From assembly GCA_963731125.1 (NCBI GenBank), contig CAVSVP010000028.1:1-51313 (forward strand): a stretch of DNA of 51,313 bases, in the 5' to 3' direction. Shown piece by piece: positions 25,911 through 35,575 of the stretch. A program made the translations under genes and the position numbers. A model generated the notes under the pieces. That model was not told the origin of the DNA, searched no databases, and saw nothing but the letters and a program-made list of their open reading frames with translations. The stretch is from CAVSVP01 sp963731125 (GTDB lineage Bacteria; Pseudomonadota; Gammaproteobacteria; Competibacterales; Competibacteraceae). How positions within the stretch are numbered: the first letter of the stretch is position 1; every line of letters begins with the position of its first letter.

Positions 25911-27772
25911 CCCTGCGATCGGGCACCGAGGTGATTGCACACGGGCGTTGTTACCGCATCAACCGTGTGCTGAGCCTGGAAGCGGTGCTTGCCACTGATC
26001 TTGGCGATAACACGACGCATGAGTTGCGTATTCCCGATTTAGCGGCGGTCCCTTCGCCCCCTGCTGAACCCATCGATCACGCGCCGCATCATGAGCTGTG
26101 CACGATTGATGAGGTGGCTTGGCAGGTGGCTAGACAGCGGTTTGACATTATCCAGCCCTTGCTTCAAGCCGAGTCACGCACCGCTAAACAAGTCCAAGCT
26201 CAGGCCGCTAAGGCGGGGGTGCATTGGGTCACCGTCTATCGCTGGCTAGAGCAGTATGAGTCGGCTGGGCAGATGTCAGCGTTGCTGCCGCGCCGACGCG
26301 AGGGCGGCCGCGGAAAGAACCGTCTGGTACCCGAAGTCGATGTCCTCATCAAGACCACGATCGACGAACATTACTTAACTGTACAAAAACCGTCTCTCAA
26401 AGACACCTATGAAGAGATCCGGCGGCGCTGCCGCGGCGCCGGTTTACCGTTGCCCAGTTTGAACGCGATCCGCGTTCGAATCGATCAGGTCGCCGATAAA
26501 GAACGCCGGCGCCGACGTGGTCAGCGGCGTCAAGCGCAGGCGTTGTATAGACCGCTACAGGGGGCGTTTCCGAACGCTGAATGGCCACTGGCAGTGGTGC
26601 AGATCGACCACACGCCGTGCGATGTGATCGTCGTTGACGACGTCGATCGTCTCCCAATTGGCAGACCTTGGATCACCCTGGCGATTGATGTATTTAGTCG
26701 TATGGTGGTGGGGTTTTACATTACCCTGGACCGGCCGAGTGCGTTATCGGTTGGCCTCTGCCTCAGCCACGCCATTCTGCCCAAAGACGCCTGGCTAGCC
26801 AAGCTGAACATTGACACGCCTTGGCCGCTCTGGGGCGTGATGGACGTAGTGCACGCTGATAACGCCAAAGAGTTCCGCGGCAAGCTGCTCCAGCGTGCCT
26901 GTGAAGACTACGGCATCGATCTGCACTGGCGCCCTGTTGCTCAGCCGCATTTTGGCGGCCACATTGAGCGTCTGTGCGGCACGCTCAACCAGGCACTGCA
27001 TACCTTGCCAGGTAGCACCTTCGCCAACCCTACCGAGCGTGGTGAATACCCTGCCGAGGCTAAAGCGGCGCTGACCTTGAGCGAGTTGGAATGCTGGCTA
27101 GCAGTCTACATCACCGAGGTTTATCATCAACGCCTGCATAAAGGCATAGGTCTGCCACCGCTGAAGAAGTACGAACAAGGTGTGTTCGGTGACGGCCGTC
27201 GTCCTGGTCGTGGCTTGCCACCGCGGCCGACCGACCCGGATAGGATCCGGTTGGATTTCATGCCCTATCTAGAACGTACCATCCAACCCTATGGACTGCA
27301 AATCGACTACATCGTCTACTACCATGATGTTCTCAAACCGTGGCTCAACGCAGCCGAACCCGCAACGCGGGGCGCCAAACGCACCTTTATCATCCGACGC
27401 GACCCACGGGATATCAGCGTGGTGTACTTCTATGACCCGGAGCTGAAGCAGTATTTCGAGATTCCGTACCGCAACACTACCTACCCACCGATCAGTGTCT
27501 GGGAACTGCGGGAAGTGCGGCGCAAGCTCCGGGAAGAAGGACAGCAAGCGGTCAATGAAGCGCTGATCTTCGAGGCCTACCACCGGCTGCGGGCGATGGA
27601 AGCAGAGGCCATCCGTGAGACTAAGCAGGCGCGGCGCACGGCACAACGGCGGCGTCAGCATGTGCAGCGCGAGCGACTTCACGTGTCGCCGGCGAGCGGG
27701 GACCGTGATTTTCCGGTCGACAATCTCGATGACATCACCCCGTTCGACGAGATCATCACACTCGATGACTGA
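25895..27772 (+). CDS. tnsB: TnsB transposase (DDE, Mu/Tn7 type)
   Basis: TnsB binds the transposon ends and performs 3' strand cleavage and joining. The protein is about 625 residues from the ATG at 25895; an upstream in-frame ATG at 25796 lies well inside tnsA and is unlikely. An N-terminal helix-turn-helix region precedes the DDE core: VQIDHTPCD (Asp near 239), VHADNAKEF (Asp near 321) and HIERLCGTLN (Glu near 358). A basic C-terminus (KQARRTAQRRRQHVQ) then precedes an acidic tail. Size is slightly short of Tn7 TnsB (702). The stop overlaps tnsC by eight bases. Confidence 0.95.
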   Translation: MPQLLALRSGTEVIAHGRCYRINRVLSLEAVLATDLGDNTTHELRIPDLAAVPSPPAEPIDHAPHHELCTIDEVAWQVARQRFDIIQPLLQAESRTAKQVQAQAAKAGVHWVTVYRWLEQYESAGQMSALLPRRREGGRGKNRLVPEVDVLIKTTIDEHYLTVQKPSLKDTYEEIRRRCRGAGLPLPSLNAIRVRIDQVADKERRRRRGQRRQAQALYRPLQGAFPNAEWPLAVVQIDHTPCDVIVVDDVDRLPIGRPWITLAIDVFSRMVVGFYITLDRPSALSVGLCLSHAILPKDAWLAKLNIDTPWPLWGVMDVVHADNAKEFRGKLLQRACEDYGIDLHWRPVAQPHFGGHIERLCGTLNQALHTLPGSTFANPTERGEYPAEAKAALTLSELECWLAVYITEVYHQRLHKGIGLPPLKKYEQGVFGDGRRPGRGLPPRPTDPDRIRLDFMPYLERTIQPYGLQIDYIVYYHDVLKPWLNAAEPATRGAKRTFIIRRDPRDISVVYFYDPELKQYFEIPYRNTTYPPISVWELREVRRKLREEGQQAVNEALIFEAYHRLRAMEAEAIRETKQARRTAQRRRQHVQRERLHVSPASGDRDFPVDNLDDITPFDEIITLDD

Positions 27773-28661
27773 CGCGACCCATCTTAATGCCCGCACGCGC
27801 GTGGCGCTCGAGCTGCCACTTGAGGTGCGGATTGAACGCCTGCGCAGTCCATTTTGGATCGGCTACACCCGTGCTCAGCAGCTGCTAGCCAAGCTGGAGG
27901 ATTTATTCACCCACCCCAAGACGCATCGCATGCCAAGTCTGCTGATTATCGGCGAGAGCAACGCCGGTAAGACGATGCTGGCCAACCGCTTTGCCCAACT
28001 CCATCACGCTGACGACAATCCCGAAGGTGACGCAGTACGGGTACCGGTTCTGCTCATCCAAGCGCCACCCGGTCCAAACGAGAACCGCTTCTACAATACG
28101 ATTTTGGAAGCGCTAGGTATTCCGTATCGGCCCCGCGAACAGTTAGCCCAGAAGCAATTTCAAGTATTGCGGTTATTGAAACAGGTGGGCTTACAGATGC
28201 TTCTCATCGATGAGATTCATAACCTGATCACTGGCCCGGTCAGTAAACAACGACAGTTTCTCAACGTGCTGAAGTATCTCAGCAACGATCTGCAAATTCC
28301 CTTGGTGGGGTTGGGTACGAAAGAGGCGTTGCGAGCCATCCAGGCTGATCCCCAACTGGCCAACCGCTTCGAACCGGTTGCGCTACCGCGCTGGCAGCTC
28401 GATCGGGATTTTCTCAAGCTCCTGGCCAGCTTTGAGCAGGTGCTACCGTTACACGAGCCGTCGCGACTGATCGAGGCGCCTTTAGCGCGCCAACTGCTCG
28501 CCCTTAGCGAAGGGAACCTGGGCGAGCTATCGGCGCTGCTGCGAGCCGCTGCGATCTATGCGGTCAACAGCGGCAGCGAACGGATCGATGCCCAGGCCTT
28601 AGCGGCGATTGCTTGGGTACCGCCCTCGGAACGCCGCCGCCAGGCAGAACGCCTTGTCTGA
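27765..28661 (+). CDS. tnsC: TnsC AAA+ target-selection ATPase
   Basis: TnsC links the target-selector TniQ to the TnsAB transposase. The 298-residue protein starts MTDATHLNARTRV, overlapping the tnsB stop. It has Walker A IIGESNAGKT near 64-73 and Walker B MLLIDEIHN near 146-154. It is much shorter than Tn7 TnsC (555 residues) and closer in size to TniB or the TnsC of compact Tn7-like and CRISPR-associated transposons. Its end overlaps tniQ by eight bases. Confidence 0.93.
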   Translation: MTDATHLNARTRVALELPLEVRIERLRSPFWIGYTRAQQLLAKLEDLFTHPKTHRMPSLLIIGESNAGKTMLANRFAQLHHADDNPEGDAVRVPVLLIQAPPGPNENRFYNTILEALGIPYRPREQLAQKQFQVLRLLKQVGLQMLLIDEIHNLITGPVSKQRQFLNVLKYLSNDLQIPLVGLGTKEALRAIQADPQLANRFEPVALPRWQLDRDFLKLLASFEQVLPLHEPSRLIEAPLARQLLALSEGNLGELSALLRAAAIYAVNSGSERIDAQALAAIAWVPPSERRRQAERLV

Positions 28662-29676
28662 GTCAGGGCTTTCTGGGCGGCTATGGCCGATCCATCTCAA
28701 ACCTCACGACGACGAGTTACTGTCGTCCTGGTTAGTGCGCTTGAGCCGCGCTTACGGTGTAGAGCCCACCCGCTTCTGTACCAGCGTGTGGCATACCCCA
28801 ACGCTCTGGAGCCGTGATATCGACCAGGGTATGATGGATGAAATTGTCCAGGTGTTAGCCGCCAAGACCGCCACACCACCCGAACGGGTTTTTGCTACCA
28901 CGCTCAAAGGCTATCCTGGCTTCTCCTCGCATGAACTCGTGGGGCCGGGGCGCATGCCTTGGTTGCTGGTCACTCGGGTTCGCTCGAAACCACGTCTCAG
29001 TCCTTGGCTGCAATATTGTCCGCCGTGTTTACAAGAAGATGCCGATCCCTATTTCCGCCGCCCATGGCGGTTGGCATTTGTCACCGTCTGCGCTAAACAC
29101 CGCCGGCGGCTGCTGGATGGCTGTCCGGCCTGTGGCAAACCACTCAACTTCCATCGGCTTAAGGCCAACGCCACGGCGATCACCCTGTGTTACCACTGCC
29201 GATTTGATCTACGCCGAGCACAGGCACCAGCGTTGAAGGCTAGGGCTGCTCATCACGCGCTGATCCAATCTCAGATACATTGGATCGAAGCCATAGAGCA
29301 AGGTCGATGTGTATTATCAGAATCAAAGACAGTCAATGCTAAGGATTACTTTCTTGTGCTACGACAGTTTGGACAACTATTAACTGCTGGAAAGCATGCC
29401 CAGCAACGACGCCAGGCGTTCTGCCAACACCTACGCCAACCTTATTTTGAACCCTACTTTCCTGGCTCCAGACAGCGAGTGATCGAAATGCTGTATGTTG
29501 TGGATCGATTTCGAGTGATGCTGTTGTTAGCTTGGTGGTTGGATCGGTGGCCAGAGCGGTTTATCGTGATGTGCGAGCGTGCTGATATTCGGTTTACTGA
29601 ACTGATGCAGGGTCTACACATAAGACCCGAGTGGTATGTACAAGCTGTTCGTCAAGCTTGTACTTCGCCGTATTAA
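28654..29676 (+). CDS. tniQ: TniQ/TnsD-family target selector
   Basis: TniQ-family proteins recognise the insertion target and load TnsC. The product is about 340 residues and begins with the family block WPIHLKPHDDELLSSWLVRLS. A zinc-finger region follows, with CPPCLQEDADPYFR near 120, CAKHRRRLLDGCPACG near 140-156 and CYHCRFDL near 172. The likely start is TTG at 28654, overlapping the tnsC stop in the way tnsB and tnsC overlap; a further upstream TTG (28609) is less likely. At this size it is short like TniQ rather than long like TnsD (508), and it is the only selector in the element. Confidence 0.9.
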   Translation: MSESGLSGRLWPIHLKPHDDELLSSWLVRLSRAYGVEPTRFCTSVWHTPTLWSRDIDQGMMDEIVQVLAAKTATPPERVFATTLKGYPGFSSHELVGPGRMPWLLVTRVRSKPRLSPWLQYCPPCLQEDADPYFRRPWRLAFVTVCAKHRRRLLDGCPACGKPLNFHRLKANATAITLCYHCRFDLRRAQAPALKARAAHHALIQSQIHWIEAIEQGRCVLSESKTVNAKDYFLVLRQFGQLLTAGKHAQQRRQAFCQHLRQPYFEPYFPGSRQRVIEMLYVVDRFRVMLLLAWWLDRWPERFIVMCERADIRFTELMQGLHIRPEWYVQAVRQACTSPY

Positions 29677-29716
29677 TGAGTTTGTTACCGGACTGAGCTG
29701 TCGAATGCCTCGATCT

Positions 29717-29785
29717 TATTTGCAACTACTTCGGTAGTTATTTGCATTTTCTTCGGGCTATTTGCATCAACTTCAGATTTTCACA
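29717..29785. promoter_or_regulatory. Tn7-like right end with TnsB-binding repeats
   Basis: Three repeats sit almost end to end: TATTTGCAACTACTTCGG (29717-29734), TATTTGCATTTTCTTCGG (29739-29756) and TATTTGCATCAACTTCAG (29759-29776). They are followed by the ATTTTCACA tip. Sites are spaced 20-22 bp here and more loosely at the left end, the asymmetry known for Tn7-like transposons. Confidence 0.9.
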
Positions 29786-29859
29786 CTCGTACTTGGCCCA
29801 AGTATAGGGTAGCTGTCATAAGGGGCAATATCAGCGGGCTCTAATATAAAGTACCCTGA

Positions 29860-31560
29860 TTACGGCAGGAACACTCCGAAGATATCCGTATTGCCGAATT
29901 CGGCTGGGCAGTTTGTCCCGGGGGCAGGTGTGACAATCTGAGTGCCATCTACCAGCGATTGGCGCCAGGTGTTAACAGCACCACACACCGCTGCGTCGCG
30001 CACGTCGTTCCAAACCGCTACGGCATAGCCGTTGGTGGCCACGACGAAGTTATAGTCTCCGAGAAACTCGGCCGTCAGGTTGTTGGCACTGGAGGCCCGT
30101 GCATCGCCGATGATGCCTCGGTGCCGCGTTGTCCAACTAGACCCACTGAAATCAGCATGACGAACCACACCCTGCATCCGCCGCAAGGCGCTAGTATTGC
30201 CGCGCCAGGGATCGAGGAAGGCCATGTAAGTGACATAGACATCTTCGCCGTCGGGTGAAATGGCCACCCAGGGGAAGTCAGGCCGGTCACCGGACTCGGC
30301 GATGTTAATGGGGGTTGACCAGGTCAACCCTCCATCTATCGAAGACTGCAACAAGGCTTCCTCATTGTCCAGCCCATTGCGAGCATCAGCCCAGACCATC
30401 ACGATAGTGTCCGGCCCGTTGCCCTCTGGTGCCCCATTGGCGATATCCACACTGGGGAAGCTGTTGGTGCGCGCGCCGGCCACTCCGTCAAAGGTGAAGC
30501 GCCCTTGGACCGAATCGAAGGCCCCGACATCCGTGACAGTGGCCACCGCCAGCGGTCGCTCGAAAGTCACGCCGCCGTTAAACGAGCGGGTCATAAAGTG
30601 GACCGATTGCTGCTTTTCAGACCCCTCCCAAAAGACGTAGACCGTGCCTTGGCTATCGGTGCGGACTGTGCAGCCCTGGCGACCGTTATTGACAAAGTTA
30701 TTCACGGCCGCGCTGAGCTGCTTCGGGTTGGAAAAGCTCTCGCCCCCGTTGGTAGAGCGGCTGAACATCACCGGCTCGGGCGCTGCCAGGCCTATGCCGA
30801 CGCTACGGAAGGAGACCCAGCAGACATAGACGTTGCCGAAGTATGGACTCGAGGCTGCGTTATCAGCCCAGATCATCTCTTTGTCGCTAAAGGTCGTCAT
30901 ACTTTGGCGTTTCGCAGCCACGATGACCGGGTCGCTCCAGGCATTATTGTCACCAGCGGCGGCAGCGCTCAAGTCATCCGCGTGGGAGACGGCAATAGCC
31001 TCAAAGCCACGGAAAACTCCCTCCCCCCGTTCGGTACTGAAGTTGGAGGTCAGGTTTGAGTAATACAGCCGCGAGCCATTGCCCCACGAGAAAGTTCCGT
31101 CGGAATCGGGCTGAGGGCCGAAGACCAGGACTGGATCACCGTTGGAGACCAGCCCGTTCTCGAAGTAATTCGGTAGGGTGCCGATCTGCCCGTCCTCCTC
31201 GGGGACGCAAGGATCGGGGCCCAGACAGTTGCGGGCCGAATAGCCGGTGTAGGTGGGCTGGGTCCAGGTCTGTCCACGGTCAGAGGAGAAGTAGATGCCG
31301 GAAGTGCCGACCCCGGCCGTGAAGGGACAACTCGTCGGGTCGCCGGCGGCGCAGGACTCGATATCGATTTCATCATTCGCCCCGGCGGCCACAACATTGG
31401 GGTTTGATGGATCGATGGCGATGGACGGTTCGTTCTGCTTGTTCTGTGGGAATGGTGTGGGCGGGCTCCCGACGGAGACCAGGGTATCGCCAAGGGCGAT
31501 GACAGGAATTGCCACCGGCAGAGTGGTAATCAATCCTAGAATAAGCGTCATTTTCTTCAT
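29860..31560 (-). CDS. secreted sialidase-like beta-propeller protein
   Basis: The 566-residue protein has a signal peptide (MKKMTLILGLITTLPVAIPV, cut after about 24). At least four Asp-box motifs typical of sialidase/BNR propellers follow: SSDRGQTW at 92-99, then STNGGESF, SFNGGVTF and SIDGGLTW. Paired cysteines suggest disulfides and an exported location. Family members include glycosidases and non-enzymatic propellers; I cannot see the arginine triad needed to call a true sialidase. It stands alone. The Tn7-like right end lies about 70 bases beyond its stop. Confidence 0.85.
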   Translation of the reverse strand: MKKMTLILGLITTLPVAIPVIALGDTLVSVGSPPTPFPQNKQNEPSIAIDPSNPNVVAAGANDEIDIESCAAGDPTSCPFTAGVGTSGIYFSSDRGQTWTQPTYTGYSARNCLGPDPCVPEEDGQIGTLPNYFENGLVSNGDPVLVFGPQPDSDGTFSWGNGSRLYYSNLTSNFSTERGEGVFRGFEAIAVSHADDLSAAAAGDNNAWSDPVIVAAKRQSMTTFSDKEMIWADNAASSPYFGNVYVCWVSFRSVGIGLAAPEPVMFSRSTNGGESFSNPKQLSAAVNNFVNNGRQGCTVRTDSQGTVYVFWEGSEKQQSVHFMTRSFNGGVTFERPLAVATVTDVGAFDSVQGRFTFDGVAGARTNSFPSVDIANGAPEGNGPDTIVMVWADARNGLDNEEALLQSSIDGGLTWSTPINIAESGDRPDFPWVAISPDGEDVYVTYMAFLDPWRGNTSALRRMQGVVRHADFSGSSWTTRHRGIIGDARASSANNLTAEFLGDYNFVVATNGYAVAVWNDVRDAAVCGAVNTWRQSLVDGTQIVTPAPGTNCPAEFGNTDIFGVFLP

Positions 31561-32471
31561 TTTAGTAATCTCGCAAAAGTAAAAATACCCCGTATTTTTG
31601 TTGTTAAACCTTTAGCGTGTGCTGTAAGCAGTGCGCTCAACATGATGCATAGTACAGTTGTTTTTAGGATGTGCTTTTTCACTCCATTCTTACTCTTTTG
31701 GTGGAAGGATTGACTGTTTTAACGTCCGTCCATGGCAAGGATTGAATTTTTCCTTAATAAATATATAGGCCTAAATAAGGGGAAAAAGAATCAGTACAAA
31801 TACGGATTCGCGCGGCTAGGACGGTAACTGTGATGGCGGTGGTAGGAAAATTCATGATAAATCCCTGATATCAGCAAGAAAATTTCTCAGCAACAGTCTC
31901 TCCTGGCCTCCTAGAGGTCTAGCTTGCCAGGCATATTCCTCACCTTCCGGTAAGCTAAGCGCCTAGAATCGCGTCTCCTGAGCTCCTGGAGACATTGCTC
32001 GATGCTTGCGGAGCTCCTTAGGCGGACTAAATTTCGCCCGGGCGTGTAAAAGCTCTTCGCAAGCCAAGTAACCAAGCAACAAGGCTGCGTGGGGTGTGGG
32101 GAGTTGAGTAGCAAAGCCCCACTATGCCGTAACGCTCTGCAAGCTCGGTAAACCGAGCAGCAGCGGCTAAGATCATGGCTTGCTGGGGATACGTGGGGCT
32201 GAGCTTGCTGAGTGTTGAGCGCCTGCCTCCCTGCCAAGCAAGCTTAGCCCCTCAGCAAGCCAAGGAACAAAGCCACGGGGGGCACGGGGGATCAGGCGGC
32301 AACGGCTAGGATCATGGCTTGCTGAGAGATGGACTCCGTTTTTGTCTTCCCGGAGCAGTCGTTGAACAGTCCCCCCTTGTAGCGCCCGTTGGCCATTTCG
32401 AATTATGATTGCATAATCATATCAGTCCATGATCTGTTAGGTAACATTCACGCATCGCAGCACAAATCACC
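31561..32471. repeat. gene-free region with GCAAGC palindromes
   Basis: No convincing gene. The first 350 bases are AT-rich and must hold the promoter of the sialidase-like gene. From about 31,905 to 32,330 the stretch is dense in GCAAGC/GCTTGC repeats: TCTAGCTTGCC, TTCGCAAGCC, GGCTTGCTGGGG, TGAGCTTGCTGAGTG, CAAGCAAGCTTAGC and GGCTTGCTGAGAG. Several occur in inverted pairs, comparable to the stretch after the CRISPR array. Confidence 0.65.
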
Positions 32472-32711
32472 ATGCCCACACCGAACCAAGAACGCTTTGA
32501 CAGATTGAGAGCACTCTCTCCGATTGACGCCGTGCAGGCATGGCTTGACGGCGCCTTCAGCATCGGCGACGAGCCTGCGATGATCGCTGCCATCCGGCGC
32601 GACCCCCGGGTTGCCCTTTCCGACGACGACATCACCGACATCGTTATGGAGGCGCTGTACGAGGGTTTAGATGCTTCAGCTTGCTTGGAGCGACTGGCCA
32701 GTGCGAGATGA
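32472..32711 (+). CDS. small hypothetical protein
   Basis: A 79-residue ORF with balanced, protein-like composition (LRALSPIDAVQAWLDGAFSIGDE...). It is acidic and predicted helical, with no signal peptide or membrane segment. I do not recognise it. The ATG at 32472 has no clear ribosome-binding site, and the gene has no obvious partner, so it could be a real small gene or chance. Confidence 0.45.
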   Translation: MPTPNQERFDRLRALSPIDAVQAWLDGAFSIGDEPAMIAAIRRDPRVALSDDDITDIVMEALYEGLDASACLERLASAR

Positions 32712-33412
32712 TGTTAAGCCAGTCAGAGATCCCAGTAAGAGATTTCTGCGGGTTCTGACTTCTCAAAACGGTATCTTGAAACCTCGCTTCCGAAGCGCCG
32801 GCCGGAAAATAAGTGGTGAGAGATCAGAATAACCGGACTTGTCTCGGCCTGGGTTGTTCCGTCTTCTGGTTGTTGGCTATTTTCGTCTGGGTGCGGCGGC
32901 GGGTATTGGCGGTCCTAATACACTGGCGGCGGCGGTCGCCCTTAAAAAGATCGAATGTGCCGGGGTCTTTGGGGTCTTTCGCCATATTTCTTTTTCCTAT
33001 TGCTCGACCCCTTATTACTCCTCAAAGCCCGGAATAACAAGCCTTACCCCGAATGCTGGTTTCTGCGTCTTCTCAGCCTGCTGTGGCGCTTCCCGCTTGG
33101 TTCACTGCCCCCCTTTGTCTTCTTTCTCCTGAGAACCTCTTAAAACCGCTTTACGGCAGTTTTGCAGCGGTTCTTGGTGCGCGGGCTGCTTTTTCTCCTT
33201 TAGTTTTGAGCGTTCGCAAAGGCGCGACCTACTTTCCCGGCAGCCGAGAGGCTTGGCTTGTTAGACTCTCTTACGCGCGCGCAGCTTTCCAGCCAGGCGG
33301 TTGGGGAGTTGCAGCAAGTCTTAAAGAGAACGCCTGGAAAAATCGCCTGACGATCGAGGTGATTTTTACCATGAAAGCATCCATGTCTCAGAAACCGAAT
33401 ATTGTAAAGACC
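32712..33412. other. region without a recognised gene
   Basis: Several short overlapping plus-strand frames rich in Leu, Phe, Ser and Trp cross this stretch, but none has a ribosome-binding site, consistent codon use or a recognisable family. It may be a decayed gene or structured RNA; I cannot support either. Confidence 0.3.
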
Positions 33413-33727
33413 CTACAGCGGCTCGCCGTGCTTCAGCGCCTGATAGACTTCCTTGAGAAGAGCGGAAACCTCAGCGACAGCTTCCATCACTTCTGCCGGC
33501 GCCTCGCCTTGCATTCCCAGGTTACGAATCAGCACGACCAGCGGTTCCATGCGTTCCAGATGCCGCACTGTTTCCCAACTCATCGCTTCATCGATGTGAA
33601 ACAGCATCCTATCCCAATCCGCAAAACCGGCATGCTCGACCACCGCCGCCCGTAAACACGCCCAGGCGCCCTGCAGATCGGATAAGACGGTTTTTTCATA
33701 GCCCGTGGGTTCAGTAAAAAAATTCAT
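33413..33727 (-). CDS. small hypothetical protein
   Basis: The 104-residue ORF starts MNFFTEPTGYEKTVLSDLQGA and reads as a mostly helical, soluble protein with an acidic C-terminal half (AEVMEAVAEVSALLKEVYQAL). I do not recognise the family. It has no close neighbour on its strand and is bracketed by repeat-rich sequence. Composition and length make it more credible than the plus-strand frames over it. Confidence 0.55.
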   Translation of the reverse strand: MNFFTEPTGYEKTVLSDLQGAWACLRAAVVEHAGFADWDRMLFHIDEAMSWETVRHLERMEPLVVLIRNLGMQGEAPAEVMEAVAEVSALLKEVYQALKHGEPL

Positions 33728-34054
33728 GGAGATTGAGCGCTGGATTAAGGTAGAGAGAATTCATTTGGCTTCAAGGTCAGTGTAGCACTTATGGCTTCTG
33801 TTCCAATGCTCCCGCTAGTCCTTAATGGCCCTCGCAAGCACAGCACTTAACTATCTTGGTAGGGAAGGCCTTGGATTCTTAGAAGCGTGGCTTGCTGAGT
33901 AGGGGGTTCTACGTGCTAACTTCGATGGTTGCCGAGGGACTGAGCTTGCTGAGGAGGCTGTCAGCGGCAAATCTTTACCAACCGCTTGCGCATGAACCCT
34001 CCCCGGGATAATTTTTCCGGGGGACAGTTCCGGGATACTGGGGTAGCGAGAGAA

Positions 34055-34100
34055 GGTGCCCCCCCGGGTAGGGGGCTGTTGTGGATGGGACCCATTCCGG
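34055..34100. repeat. C7/G5 hairpin plus 26-bp repeat, copy A
   Basis: A GTGCCCCCCCGGGTAGGGGG hairpin runs directly into a 26-bp sequence (34075-34100, starting GCTGTTGTGG and ending CCATTCCGG). The 26-bp sequence is repeated exactly at 36084-36109. Upstream at about 34013-34022 lies a CCCCGGGATAATTTTTCCGGGG stem-loop-like sequence. GCTTGCTGAG palindromes occur at 33889 and 33942. Confidence 0.6.
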
Positions 34101-34137
34101 TTACCCACCCATTTAGCGCTTTGGTTCATCCTGAGAT

Positions 34138-35313
34138 CTAGCGCGCTATCATCGATTCAAAAGCCCAGGGCGGAATATCCCCTGAGTTGTGTGGGGTGCT
34201 CATCCACGGATCGGCTCGCCTCGCGAGGGCGCGCCCCGCGTCGAAAGCGGCACGCATCTCGGTGGGGTCGAAGGCGAGCACGTCATTGCCGATATTGACG
34301 TCGTCTGGAACCCCAACCATCTTGTAGGAGTAACCTAGCACCTGGGTCCCGAAGTAAGACCGGGTCAGCGCGGTTTGCATGGACTGTTCCATCATCACGC
34401 TGACCGTTTTCGCCGCAATATCGCCAAGCGCCCGGATGAGGGCCTCAGGTGGCTGCGTCACCTTGCCGTTGTCAATGAGGTACAGATTACCCGGGCCGTG
34501 CAATGGCGGACTGGGTTTCGCCGTTCCCATCATGCCTGGGACCACCAGATTCGAACGGGCGGCCCCATCGACAAACAAATGCCCGTCGATTTCTACCGGC
34601 GGAAAGACGATGGGGAACGAGGCGGAGGCCAGTAATACGTTCCGATAAAGTTCTAGATCCCCGGCCTTCGCTATCAACGACATATTCCAGACCCAGGTCT
34701 GGCCATAGTCGATGTTGGTGGTGCCCACAAACAACAGCCGATTGTCGTCGTAGGCCATAGCGACGCGCTGCAAGGTCTCCGCGGTAACATATTTGGCAAT
34801 CATGGCACGCAACGGCGTGGTGTCTTTGAGTGAGTCGGATAGCAGGGTCATTACCCCTTTATCCTCGTAGATATCGTCTGCCGTGATTTGGGTATACATC
34901 GCTTCCAACACCGCATCGTCAGCAGGCGTGCCGAGAAGGGCGTGGGTGGCTAGCAACGCACCGGTGCTAACGCCGGCGACAATATCGAACGGCGGGCGCC
35001 GGCCGCTCTCGCGCCAGCCCTTCAGGAAGCCGGCGCCGAAAGCGCCGTTCTGGCCGCCGCCGGAGAGGGACAGAATATTCAAGGCATGGCCGCTCTTGCG
35101 CTCCAGGTAACGGACGAGATTATCGCCAGGAACGGCGGTTACCTCGGCGTAGAGGGGCGAAGGCCGCGTGGGATTTAGCGGTTCGGATCCATTGGGGAGC
35201 GTGGCGTACGACGGTGCATTTAAAGAGAGTTCCCGCTCCGGAGGCGATGCACAGGCTGCCAAAAGCGACAACGCCAACAGGCCCAGTAAAACCATGAACT
35301 TCTTGTATCCCAT
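34138..35313 (-). CDS. patatin-like phospholipase, lipoprotein
   Basis: The 391-residue protein is a probable membrane-anchored lipid acyl hydrolase. The N-terminus MGYKKFMVLLGLLALSLLAAC is a lipoprotein signal with the lipobox cysteine at residue 21. The patatin fold is shown by the oxyanion loop SGGGQNGAFGAG at 84-95, the nucleophile GVSTG (Ser116) and the dyad Asp in DGAARS (Asp249). I start at the ATG at 35313, which has AGGAGG just upstream; an in-frame ATG 22 codons earlier lacks one. It stands alone. All catalytic residues are present. Confidence 0.9.
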   Translation of the reverse strand: MGYKKFMVLLGLLALSLLAACASPPERELSLNAPSYATLPNGSEPLNPTRPSPLYAEVTAVPGDNLVRYLERKSGHALNILSLSGGGQNGAFGAGFLKGWRESGRRPPFDIVAGVSTGALLATHALLGTPADDAVLEAMYTQITADDIYEDKGVMTLLSDSLKDTTPLRAMIAKYVTAETLQRVAMAYDDNRLLFVGTTNIDYGQTWVWNMSLIAKAGDLELYRNVLLASASFPIVFPPVEIDGHLFVDGAARSNLVVPGMMGTAKPSPPLHGPGNLYLIDNGKVTQPPEALIRALGDIAAKTVSVMMEQSMQTALTRSYFGTQVLGYSYKMVGVPDDVNIGNDVLAFDPTEMRAAFDAGRALARRADPWMSTPHNSGDIPPWAFESMIAR

Positions 35314-35575
35314 GCTCCCTCCTGGTCGGCAAGAAAGTCTAGCACCAGCAAATCGATCCGCCGACAGAATTTTCGTCATGACTCATTAAGTGGAGGTAAT
35401 GATAGCTGATTTTAAGTGAATGTTGACTGGTGCGAGCGCTACAGCCGCTGTAATAAGGGTACGGTGCACAGCTGTCCGTAACTGGGCGGTAGTGTCATAT
35501 TATTTCTATAACTGACTGGTTTTATTATCCATTTATAATTTTGTGTATCACAAACGACCCGTTTCCGGTTTGACC

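Larger units (their letters stand above)
25080..29785 (+). mobile_element. minimal Tn7-like transposon (tnsABC-tniQ, no cargo)
   Basis: The transposon is 4,706 bp. The left end starts TGTGAAAATCCAAAGT and the complement of the right end starts TGTGAAAATCTGAAGT. The 5-bp sequence CTCGT directly precedes the left end (25075-25079) and follows the right end (29786-29790), the target duplication expected of Tn7-like elements. Four transposition genes fill nearly all the space; there is no cargo, CRISPR array or cas gene inside. Confidence 0.95.

Noticed and set aside
2903..29785. A CRISPR-associated transposon linking the type I-E locus and the Tn7-like genes
   Set aside because: The Tn7-like ends enclose only tnsABC-tniQ. 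The CRISPR locus is 9 kb outside them and has its own cas3, cas1 and cas2, so there is no evidence of a joint system.
33053..33655. A 200-codon plus-strand frame
   Set aside because: Its second half is antisense to a more protein-like minus-strand gene and its first half has no recognisable features or ribosome-binding site.
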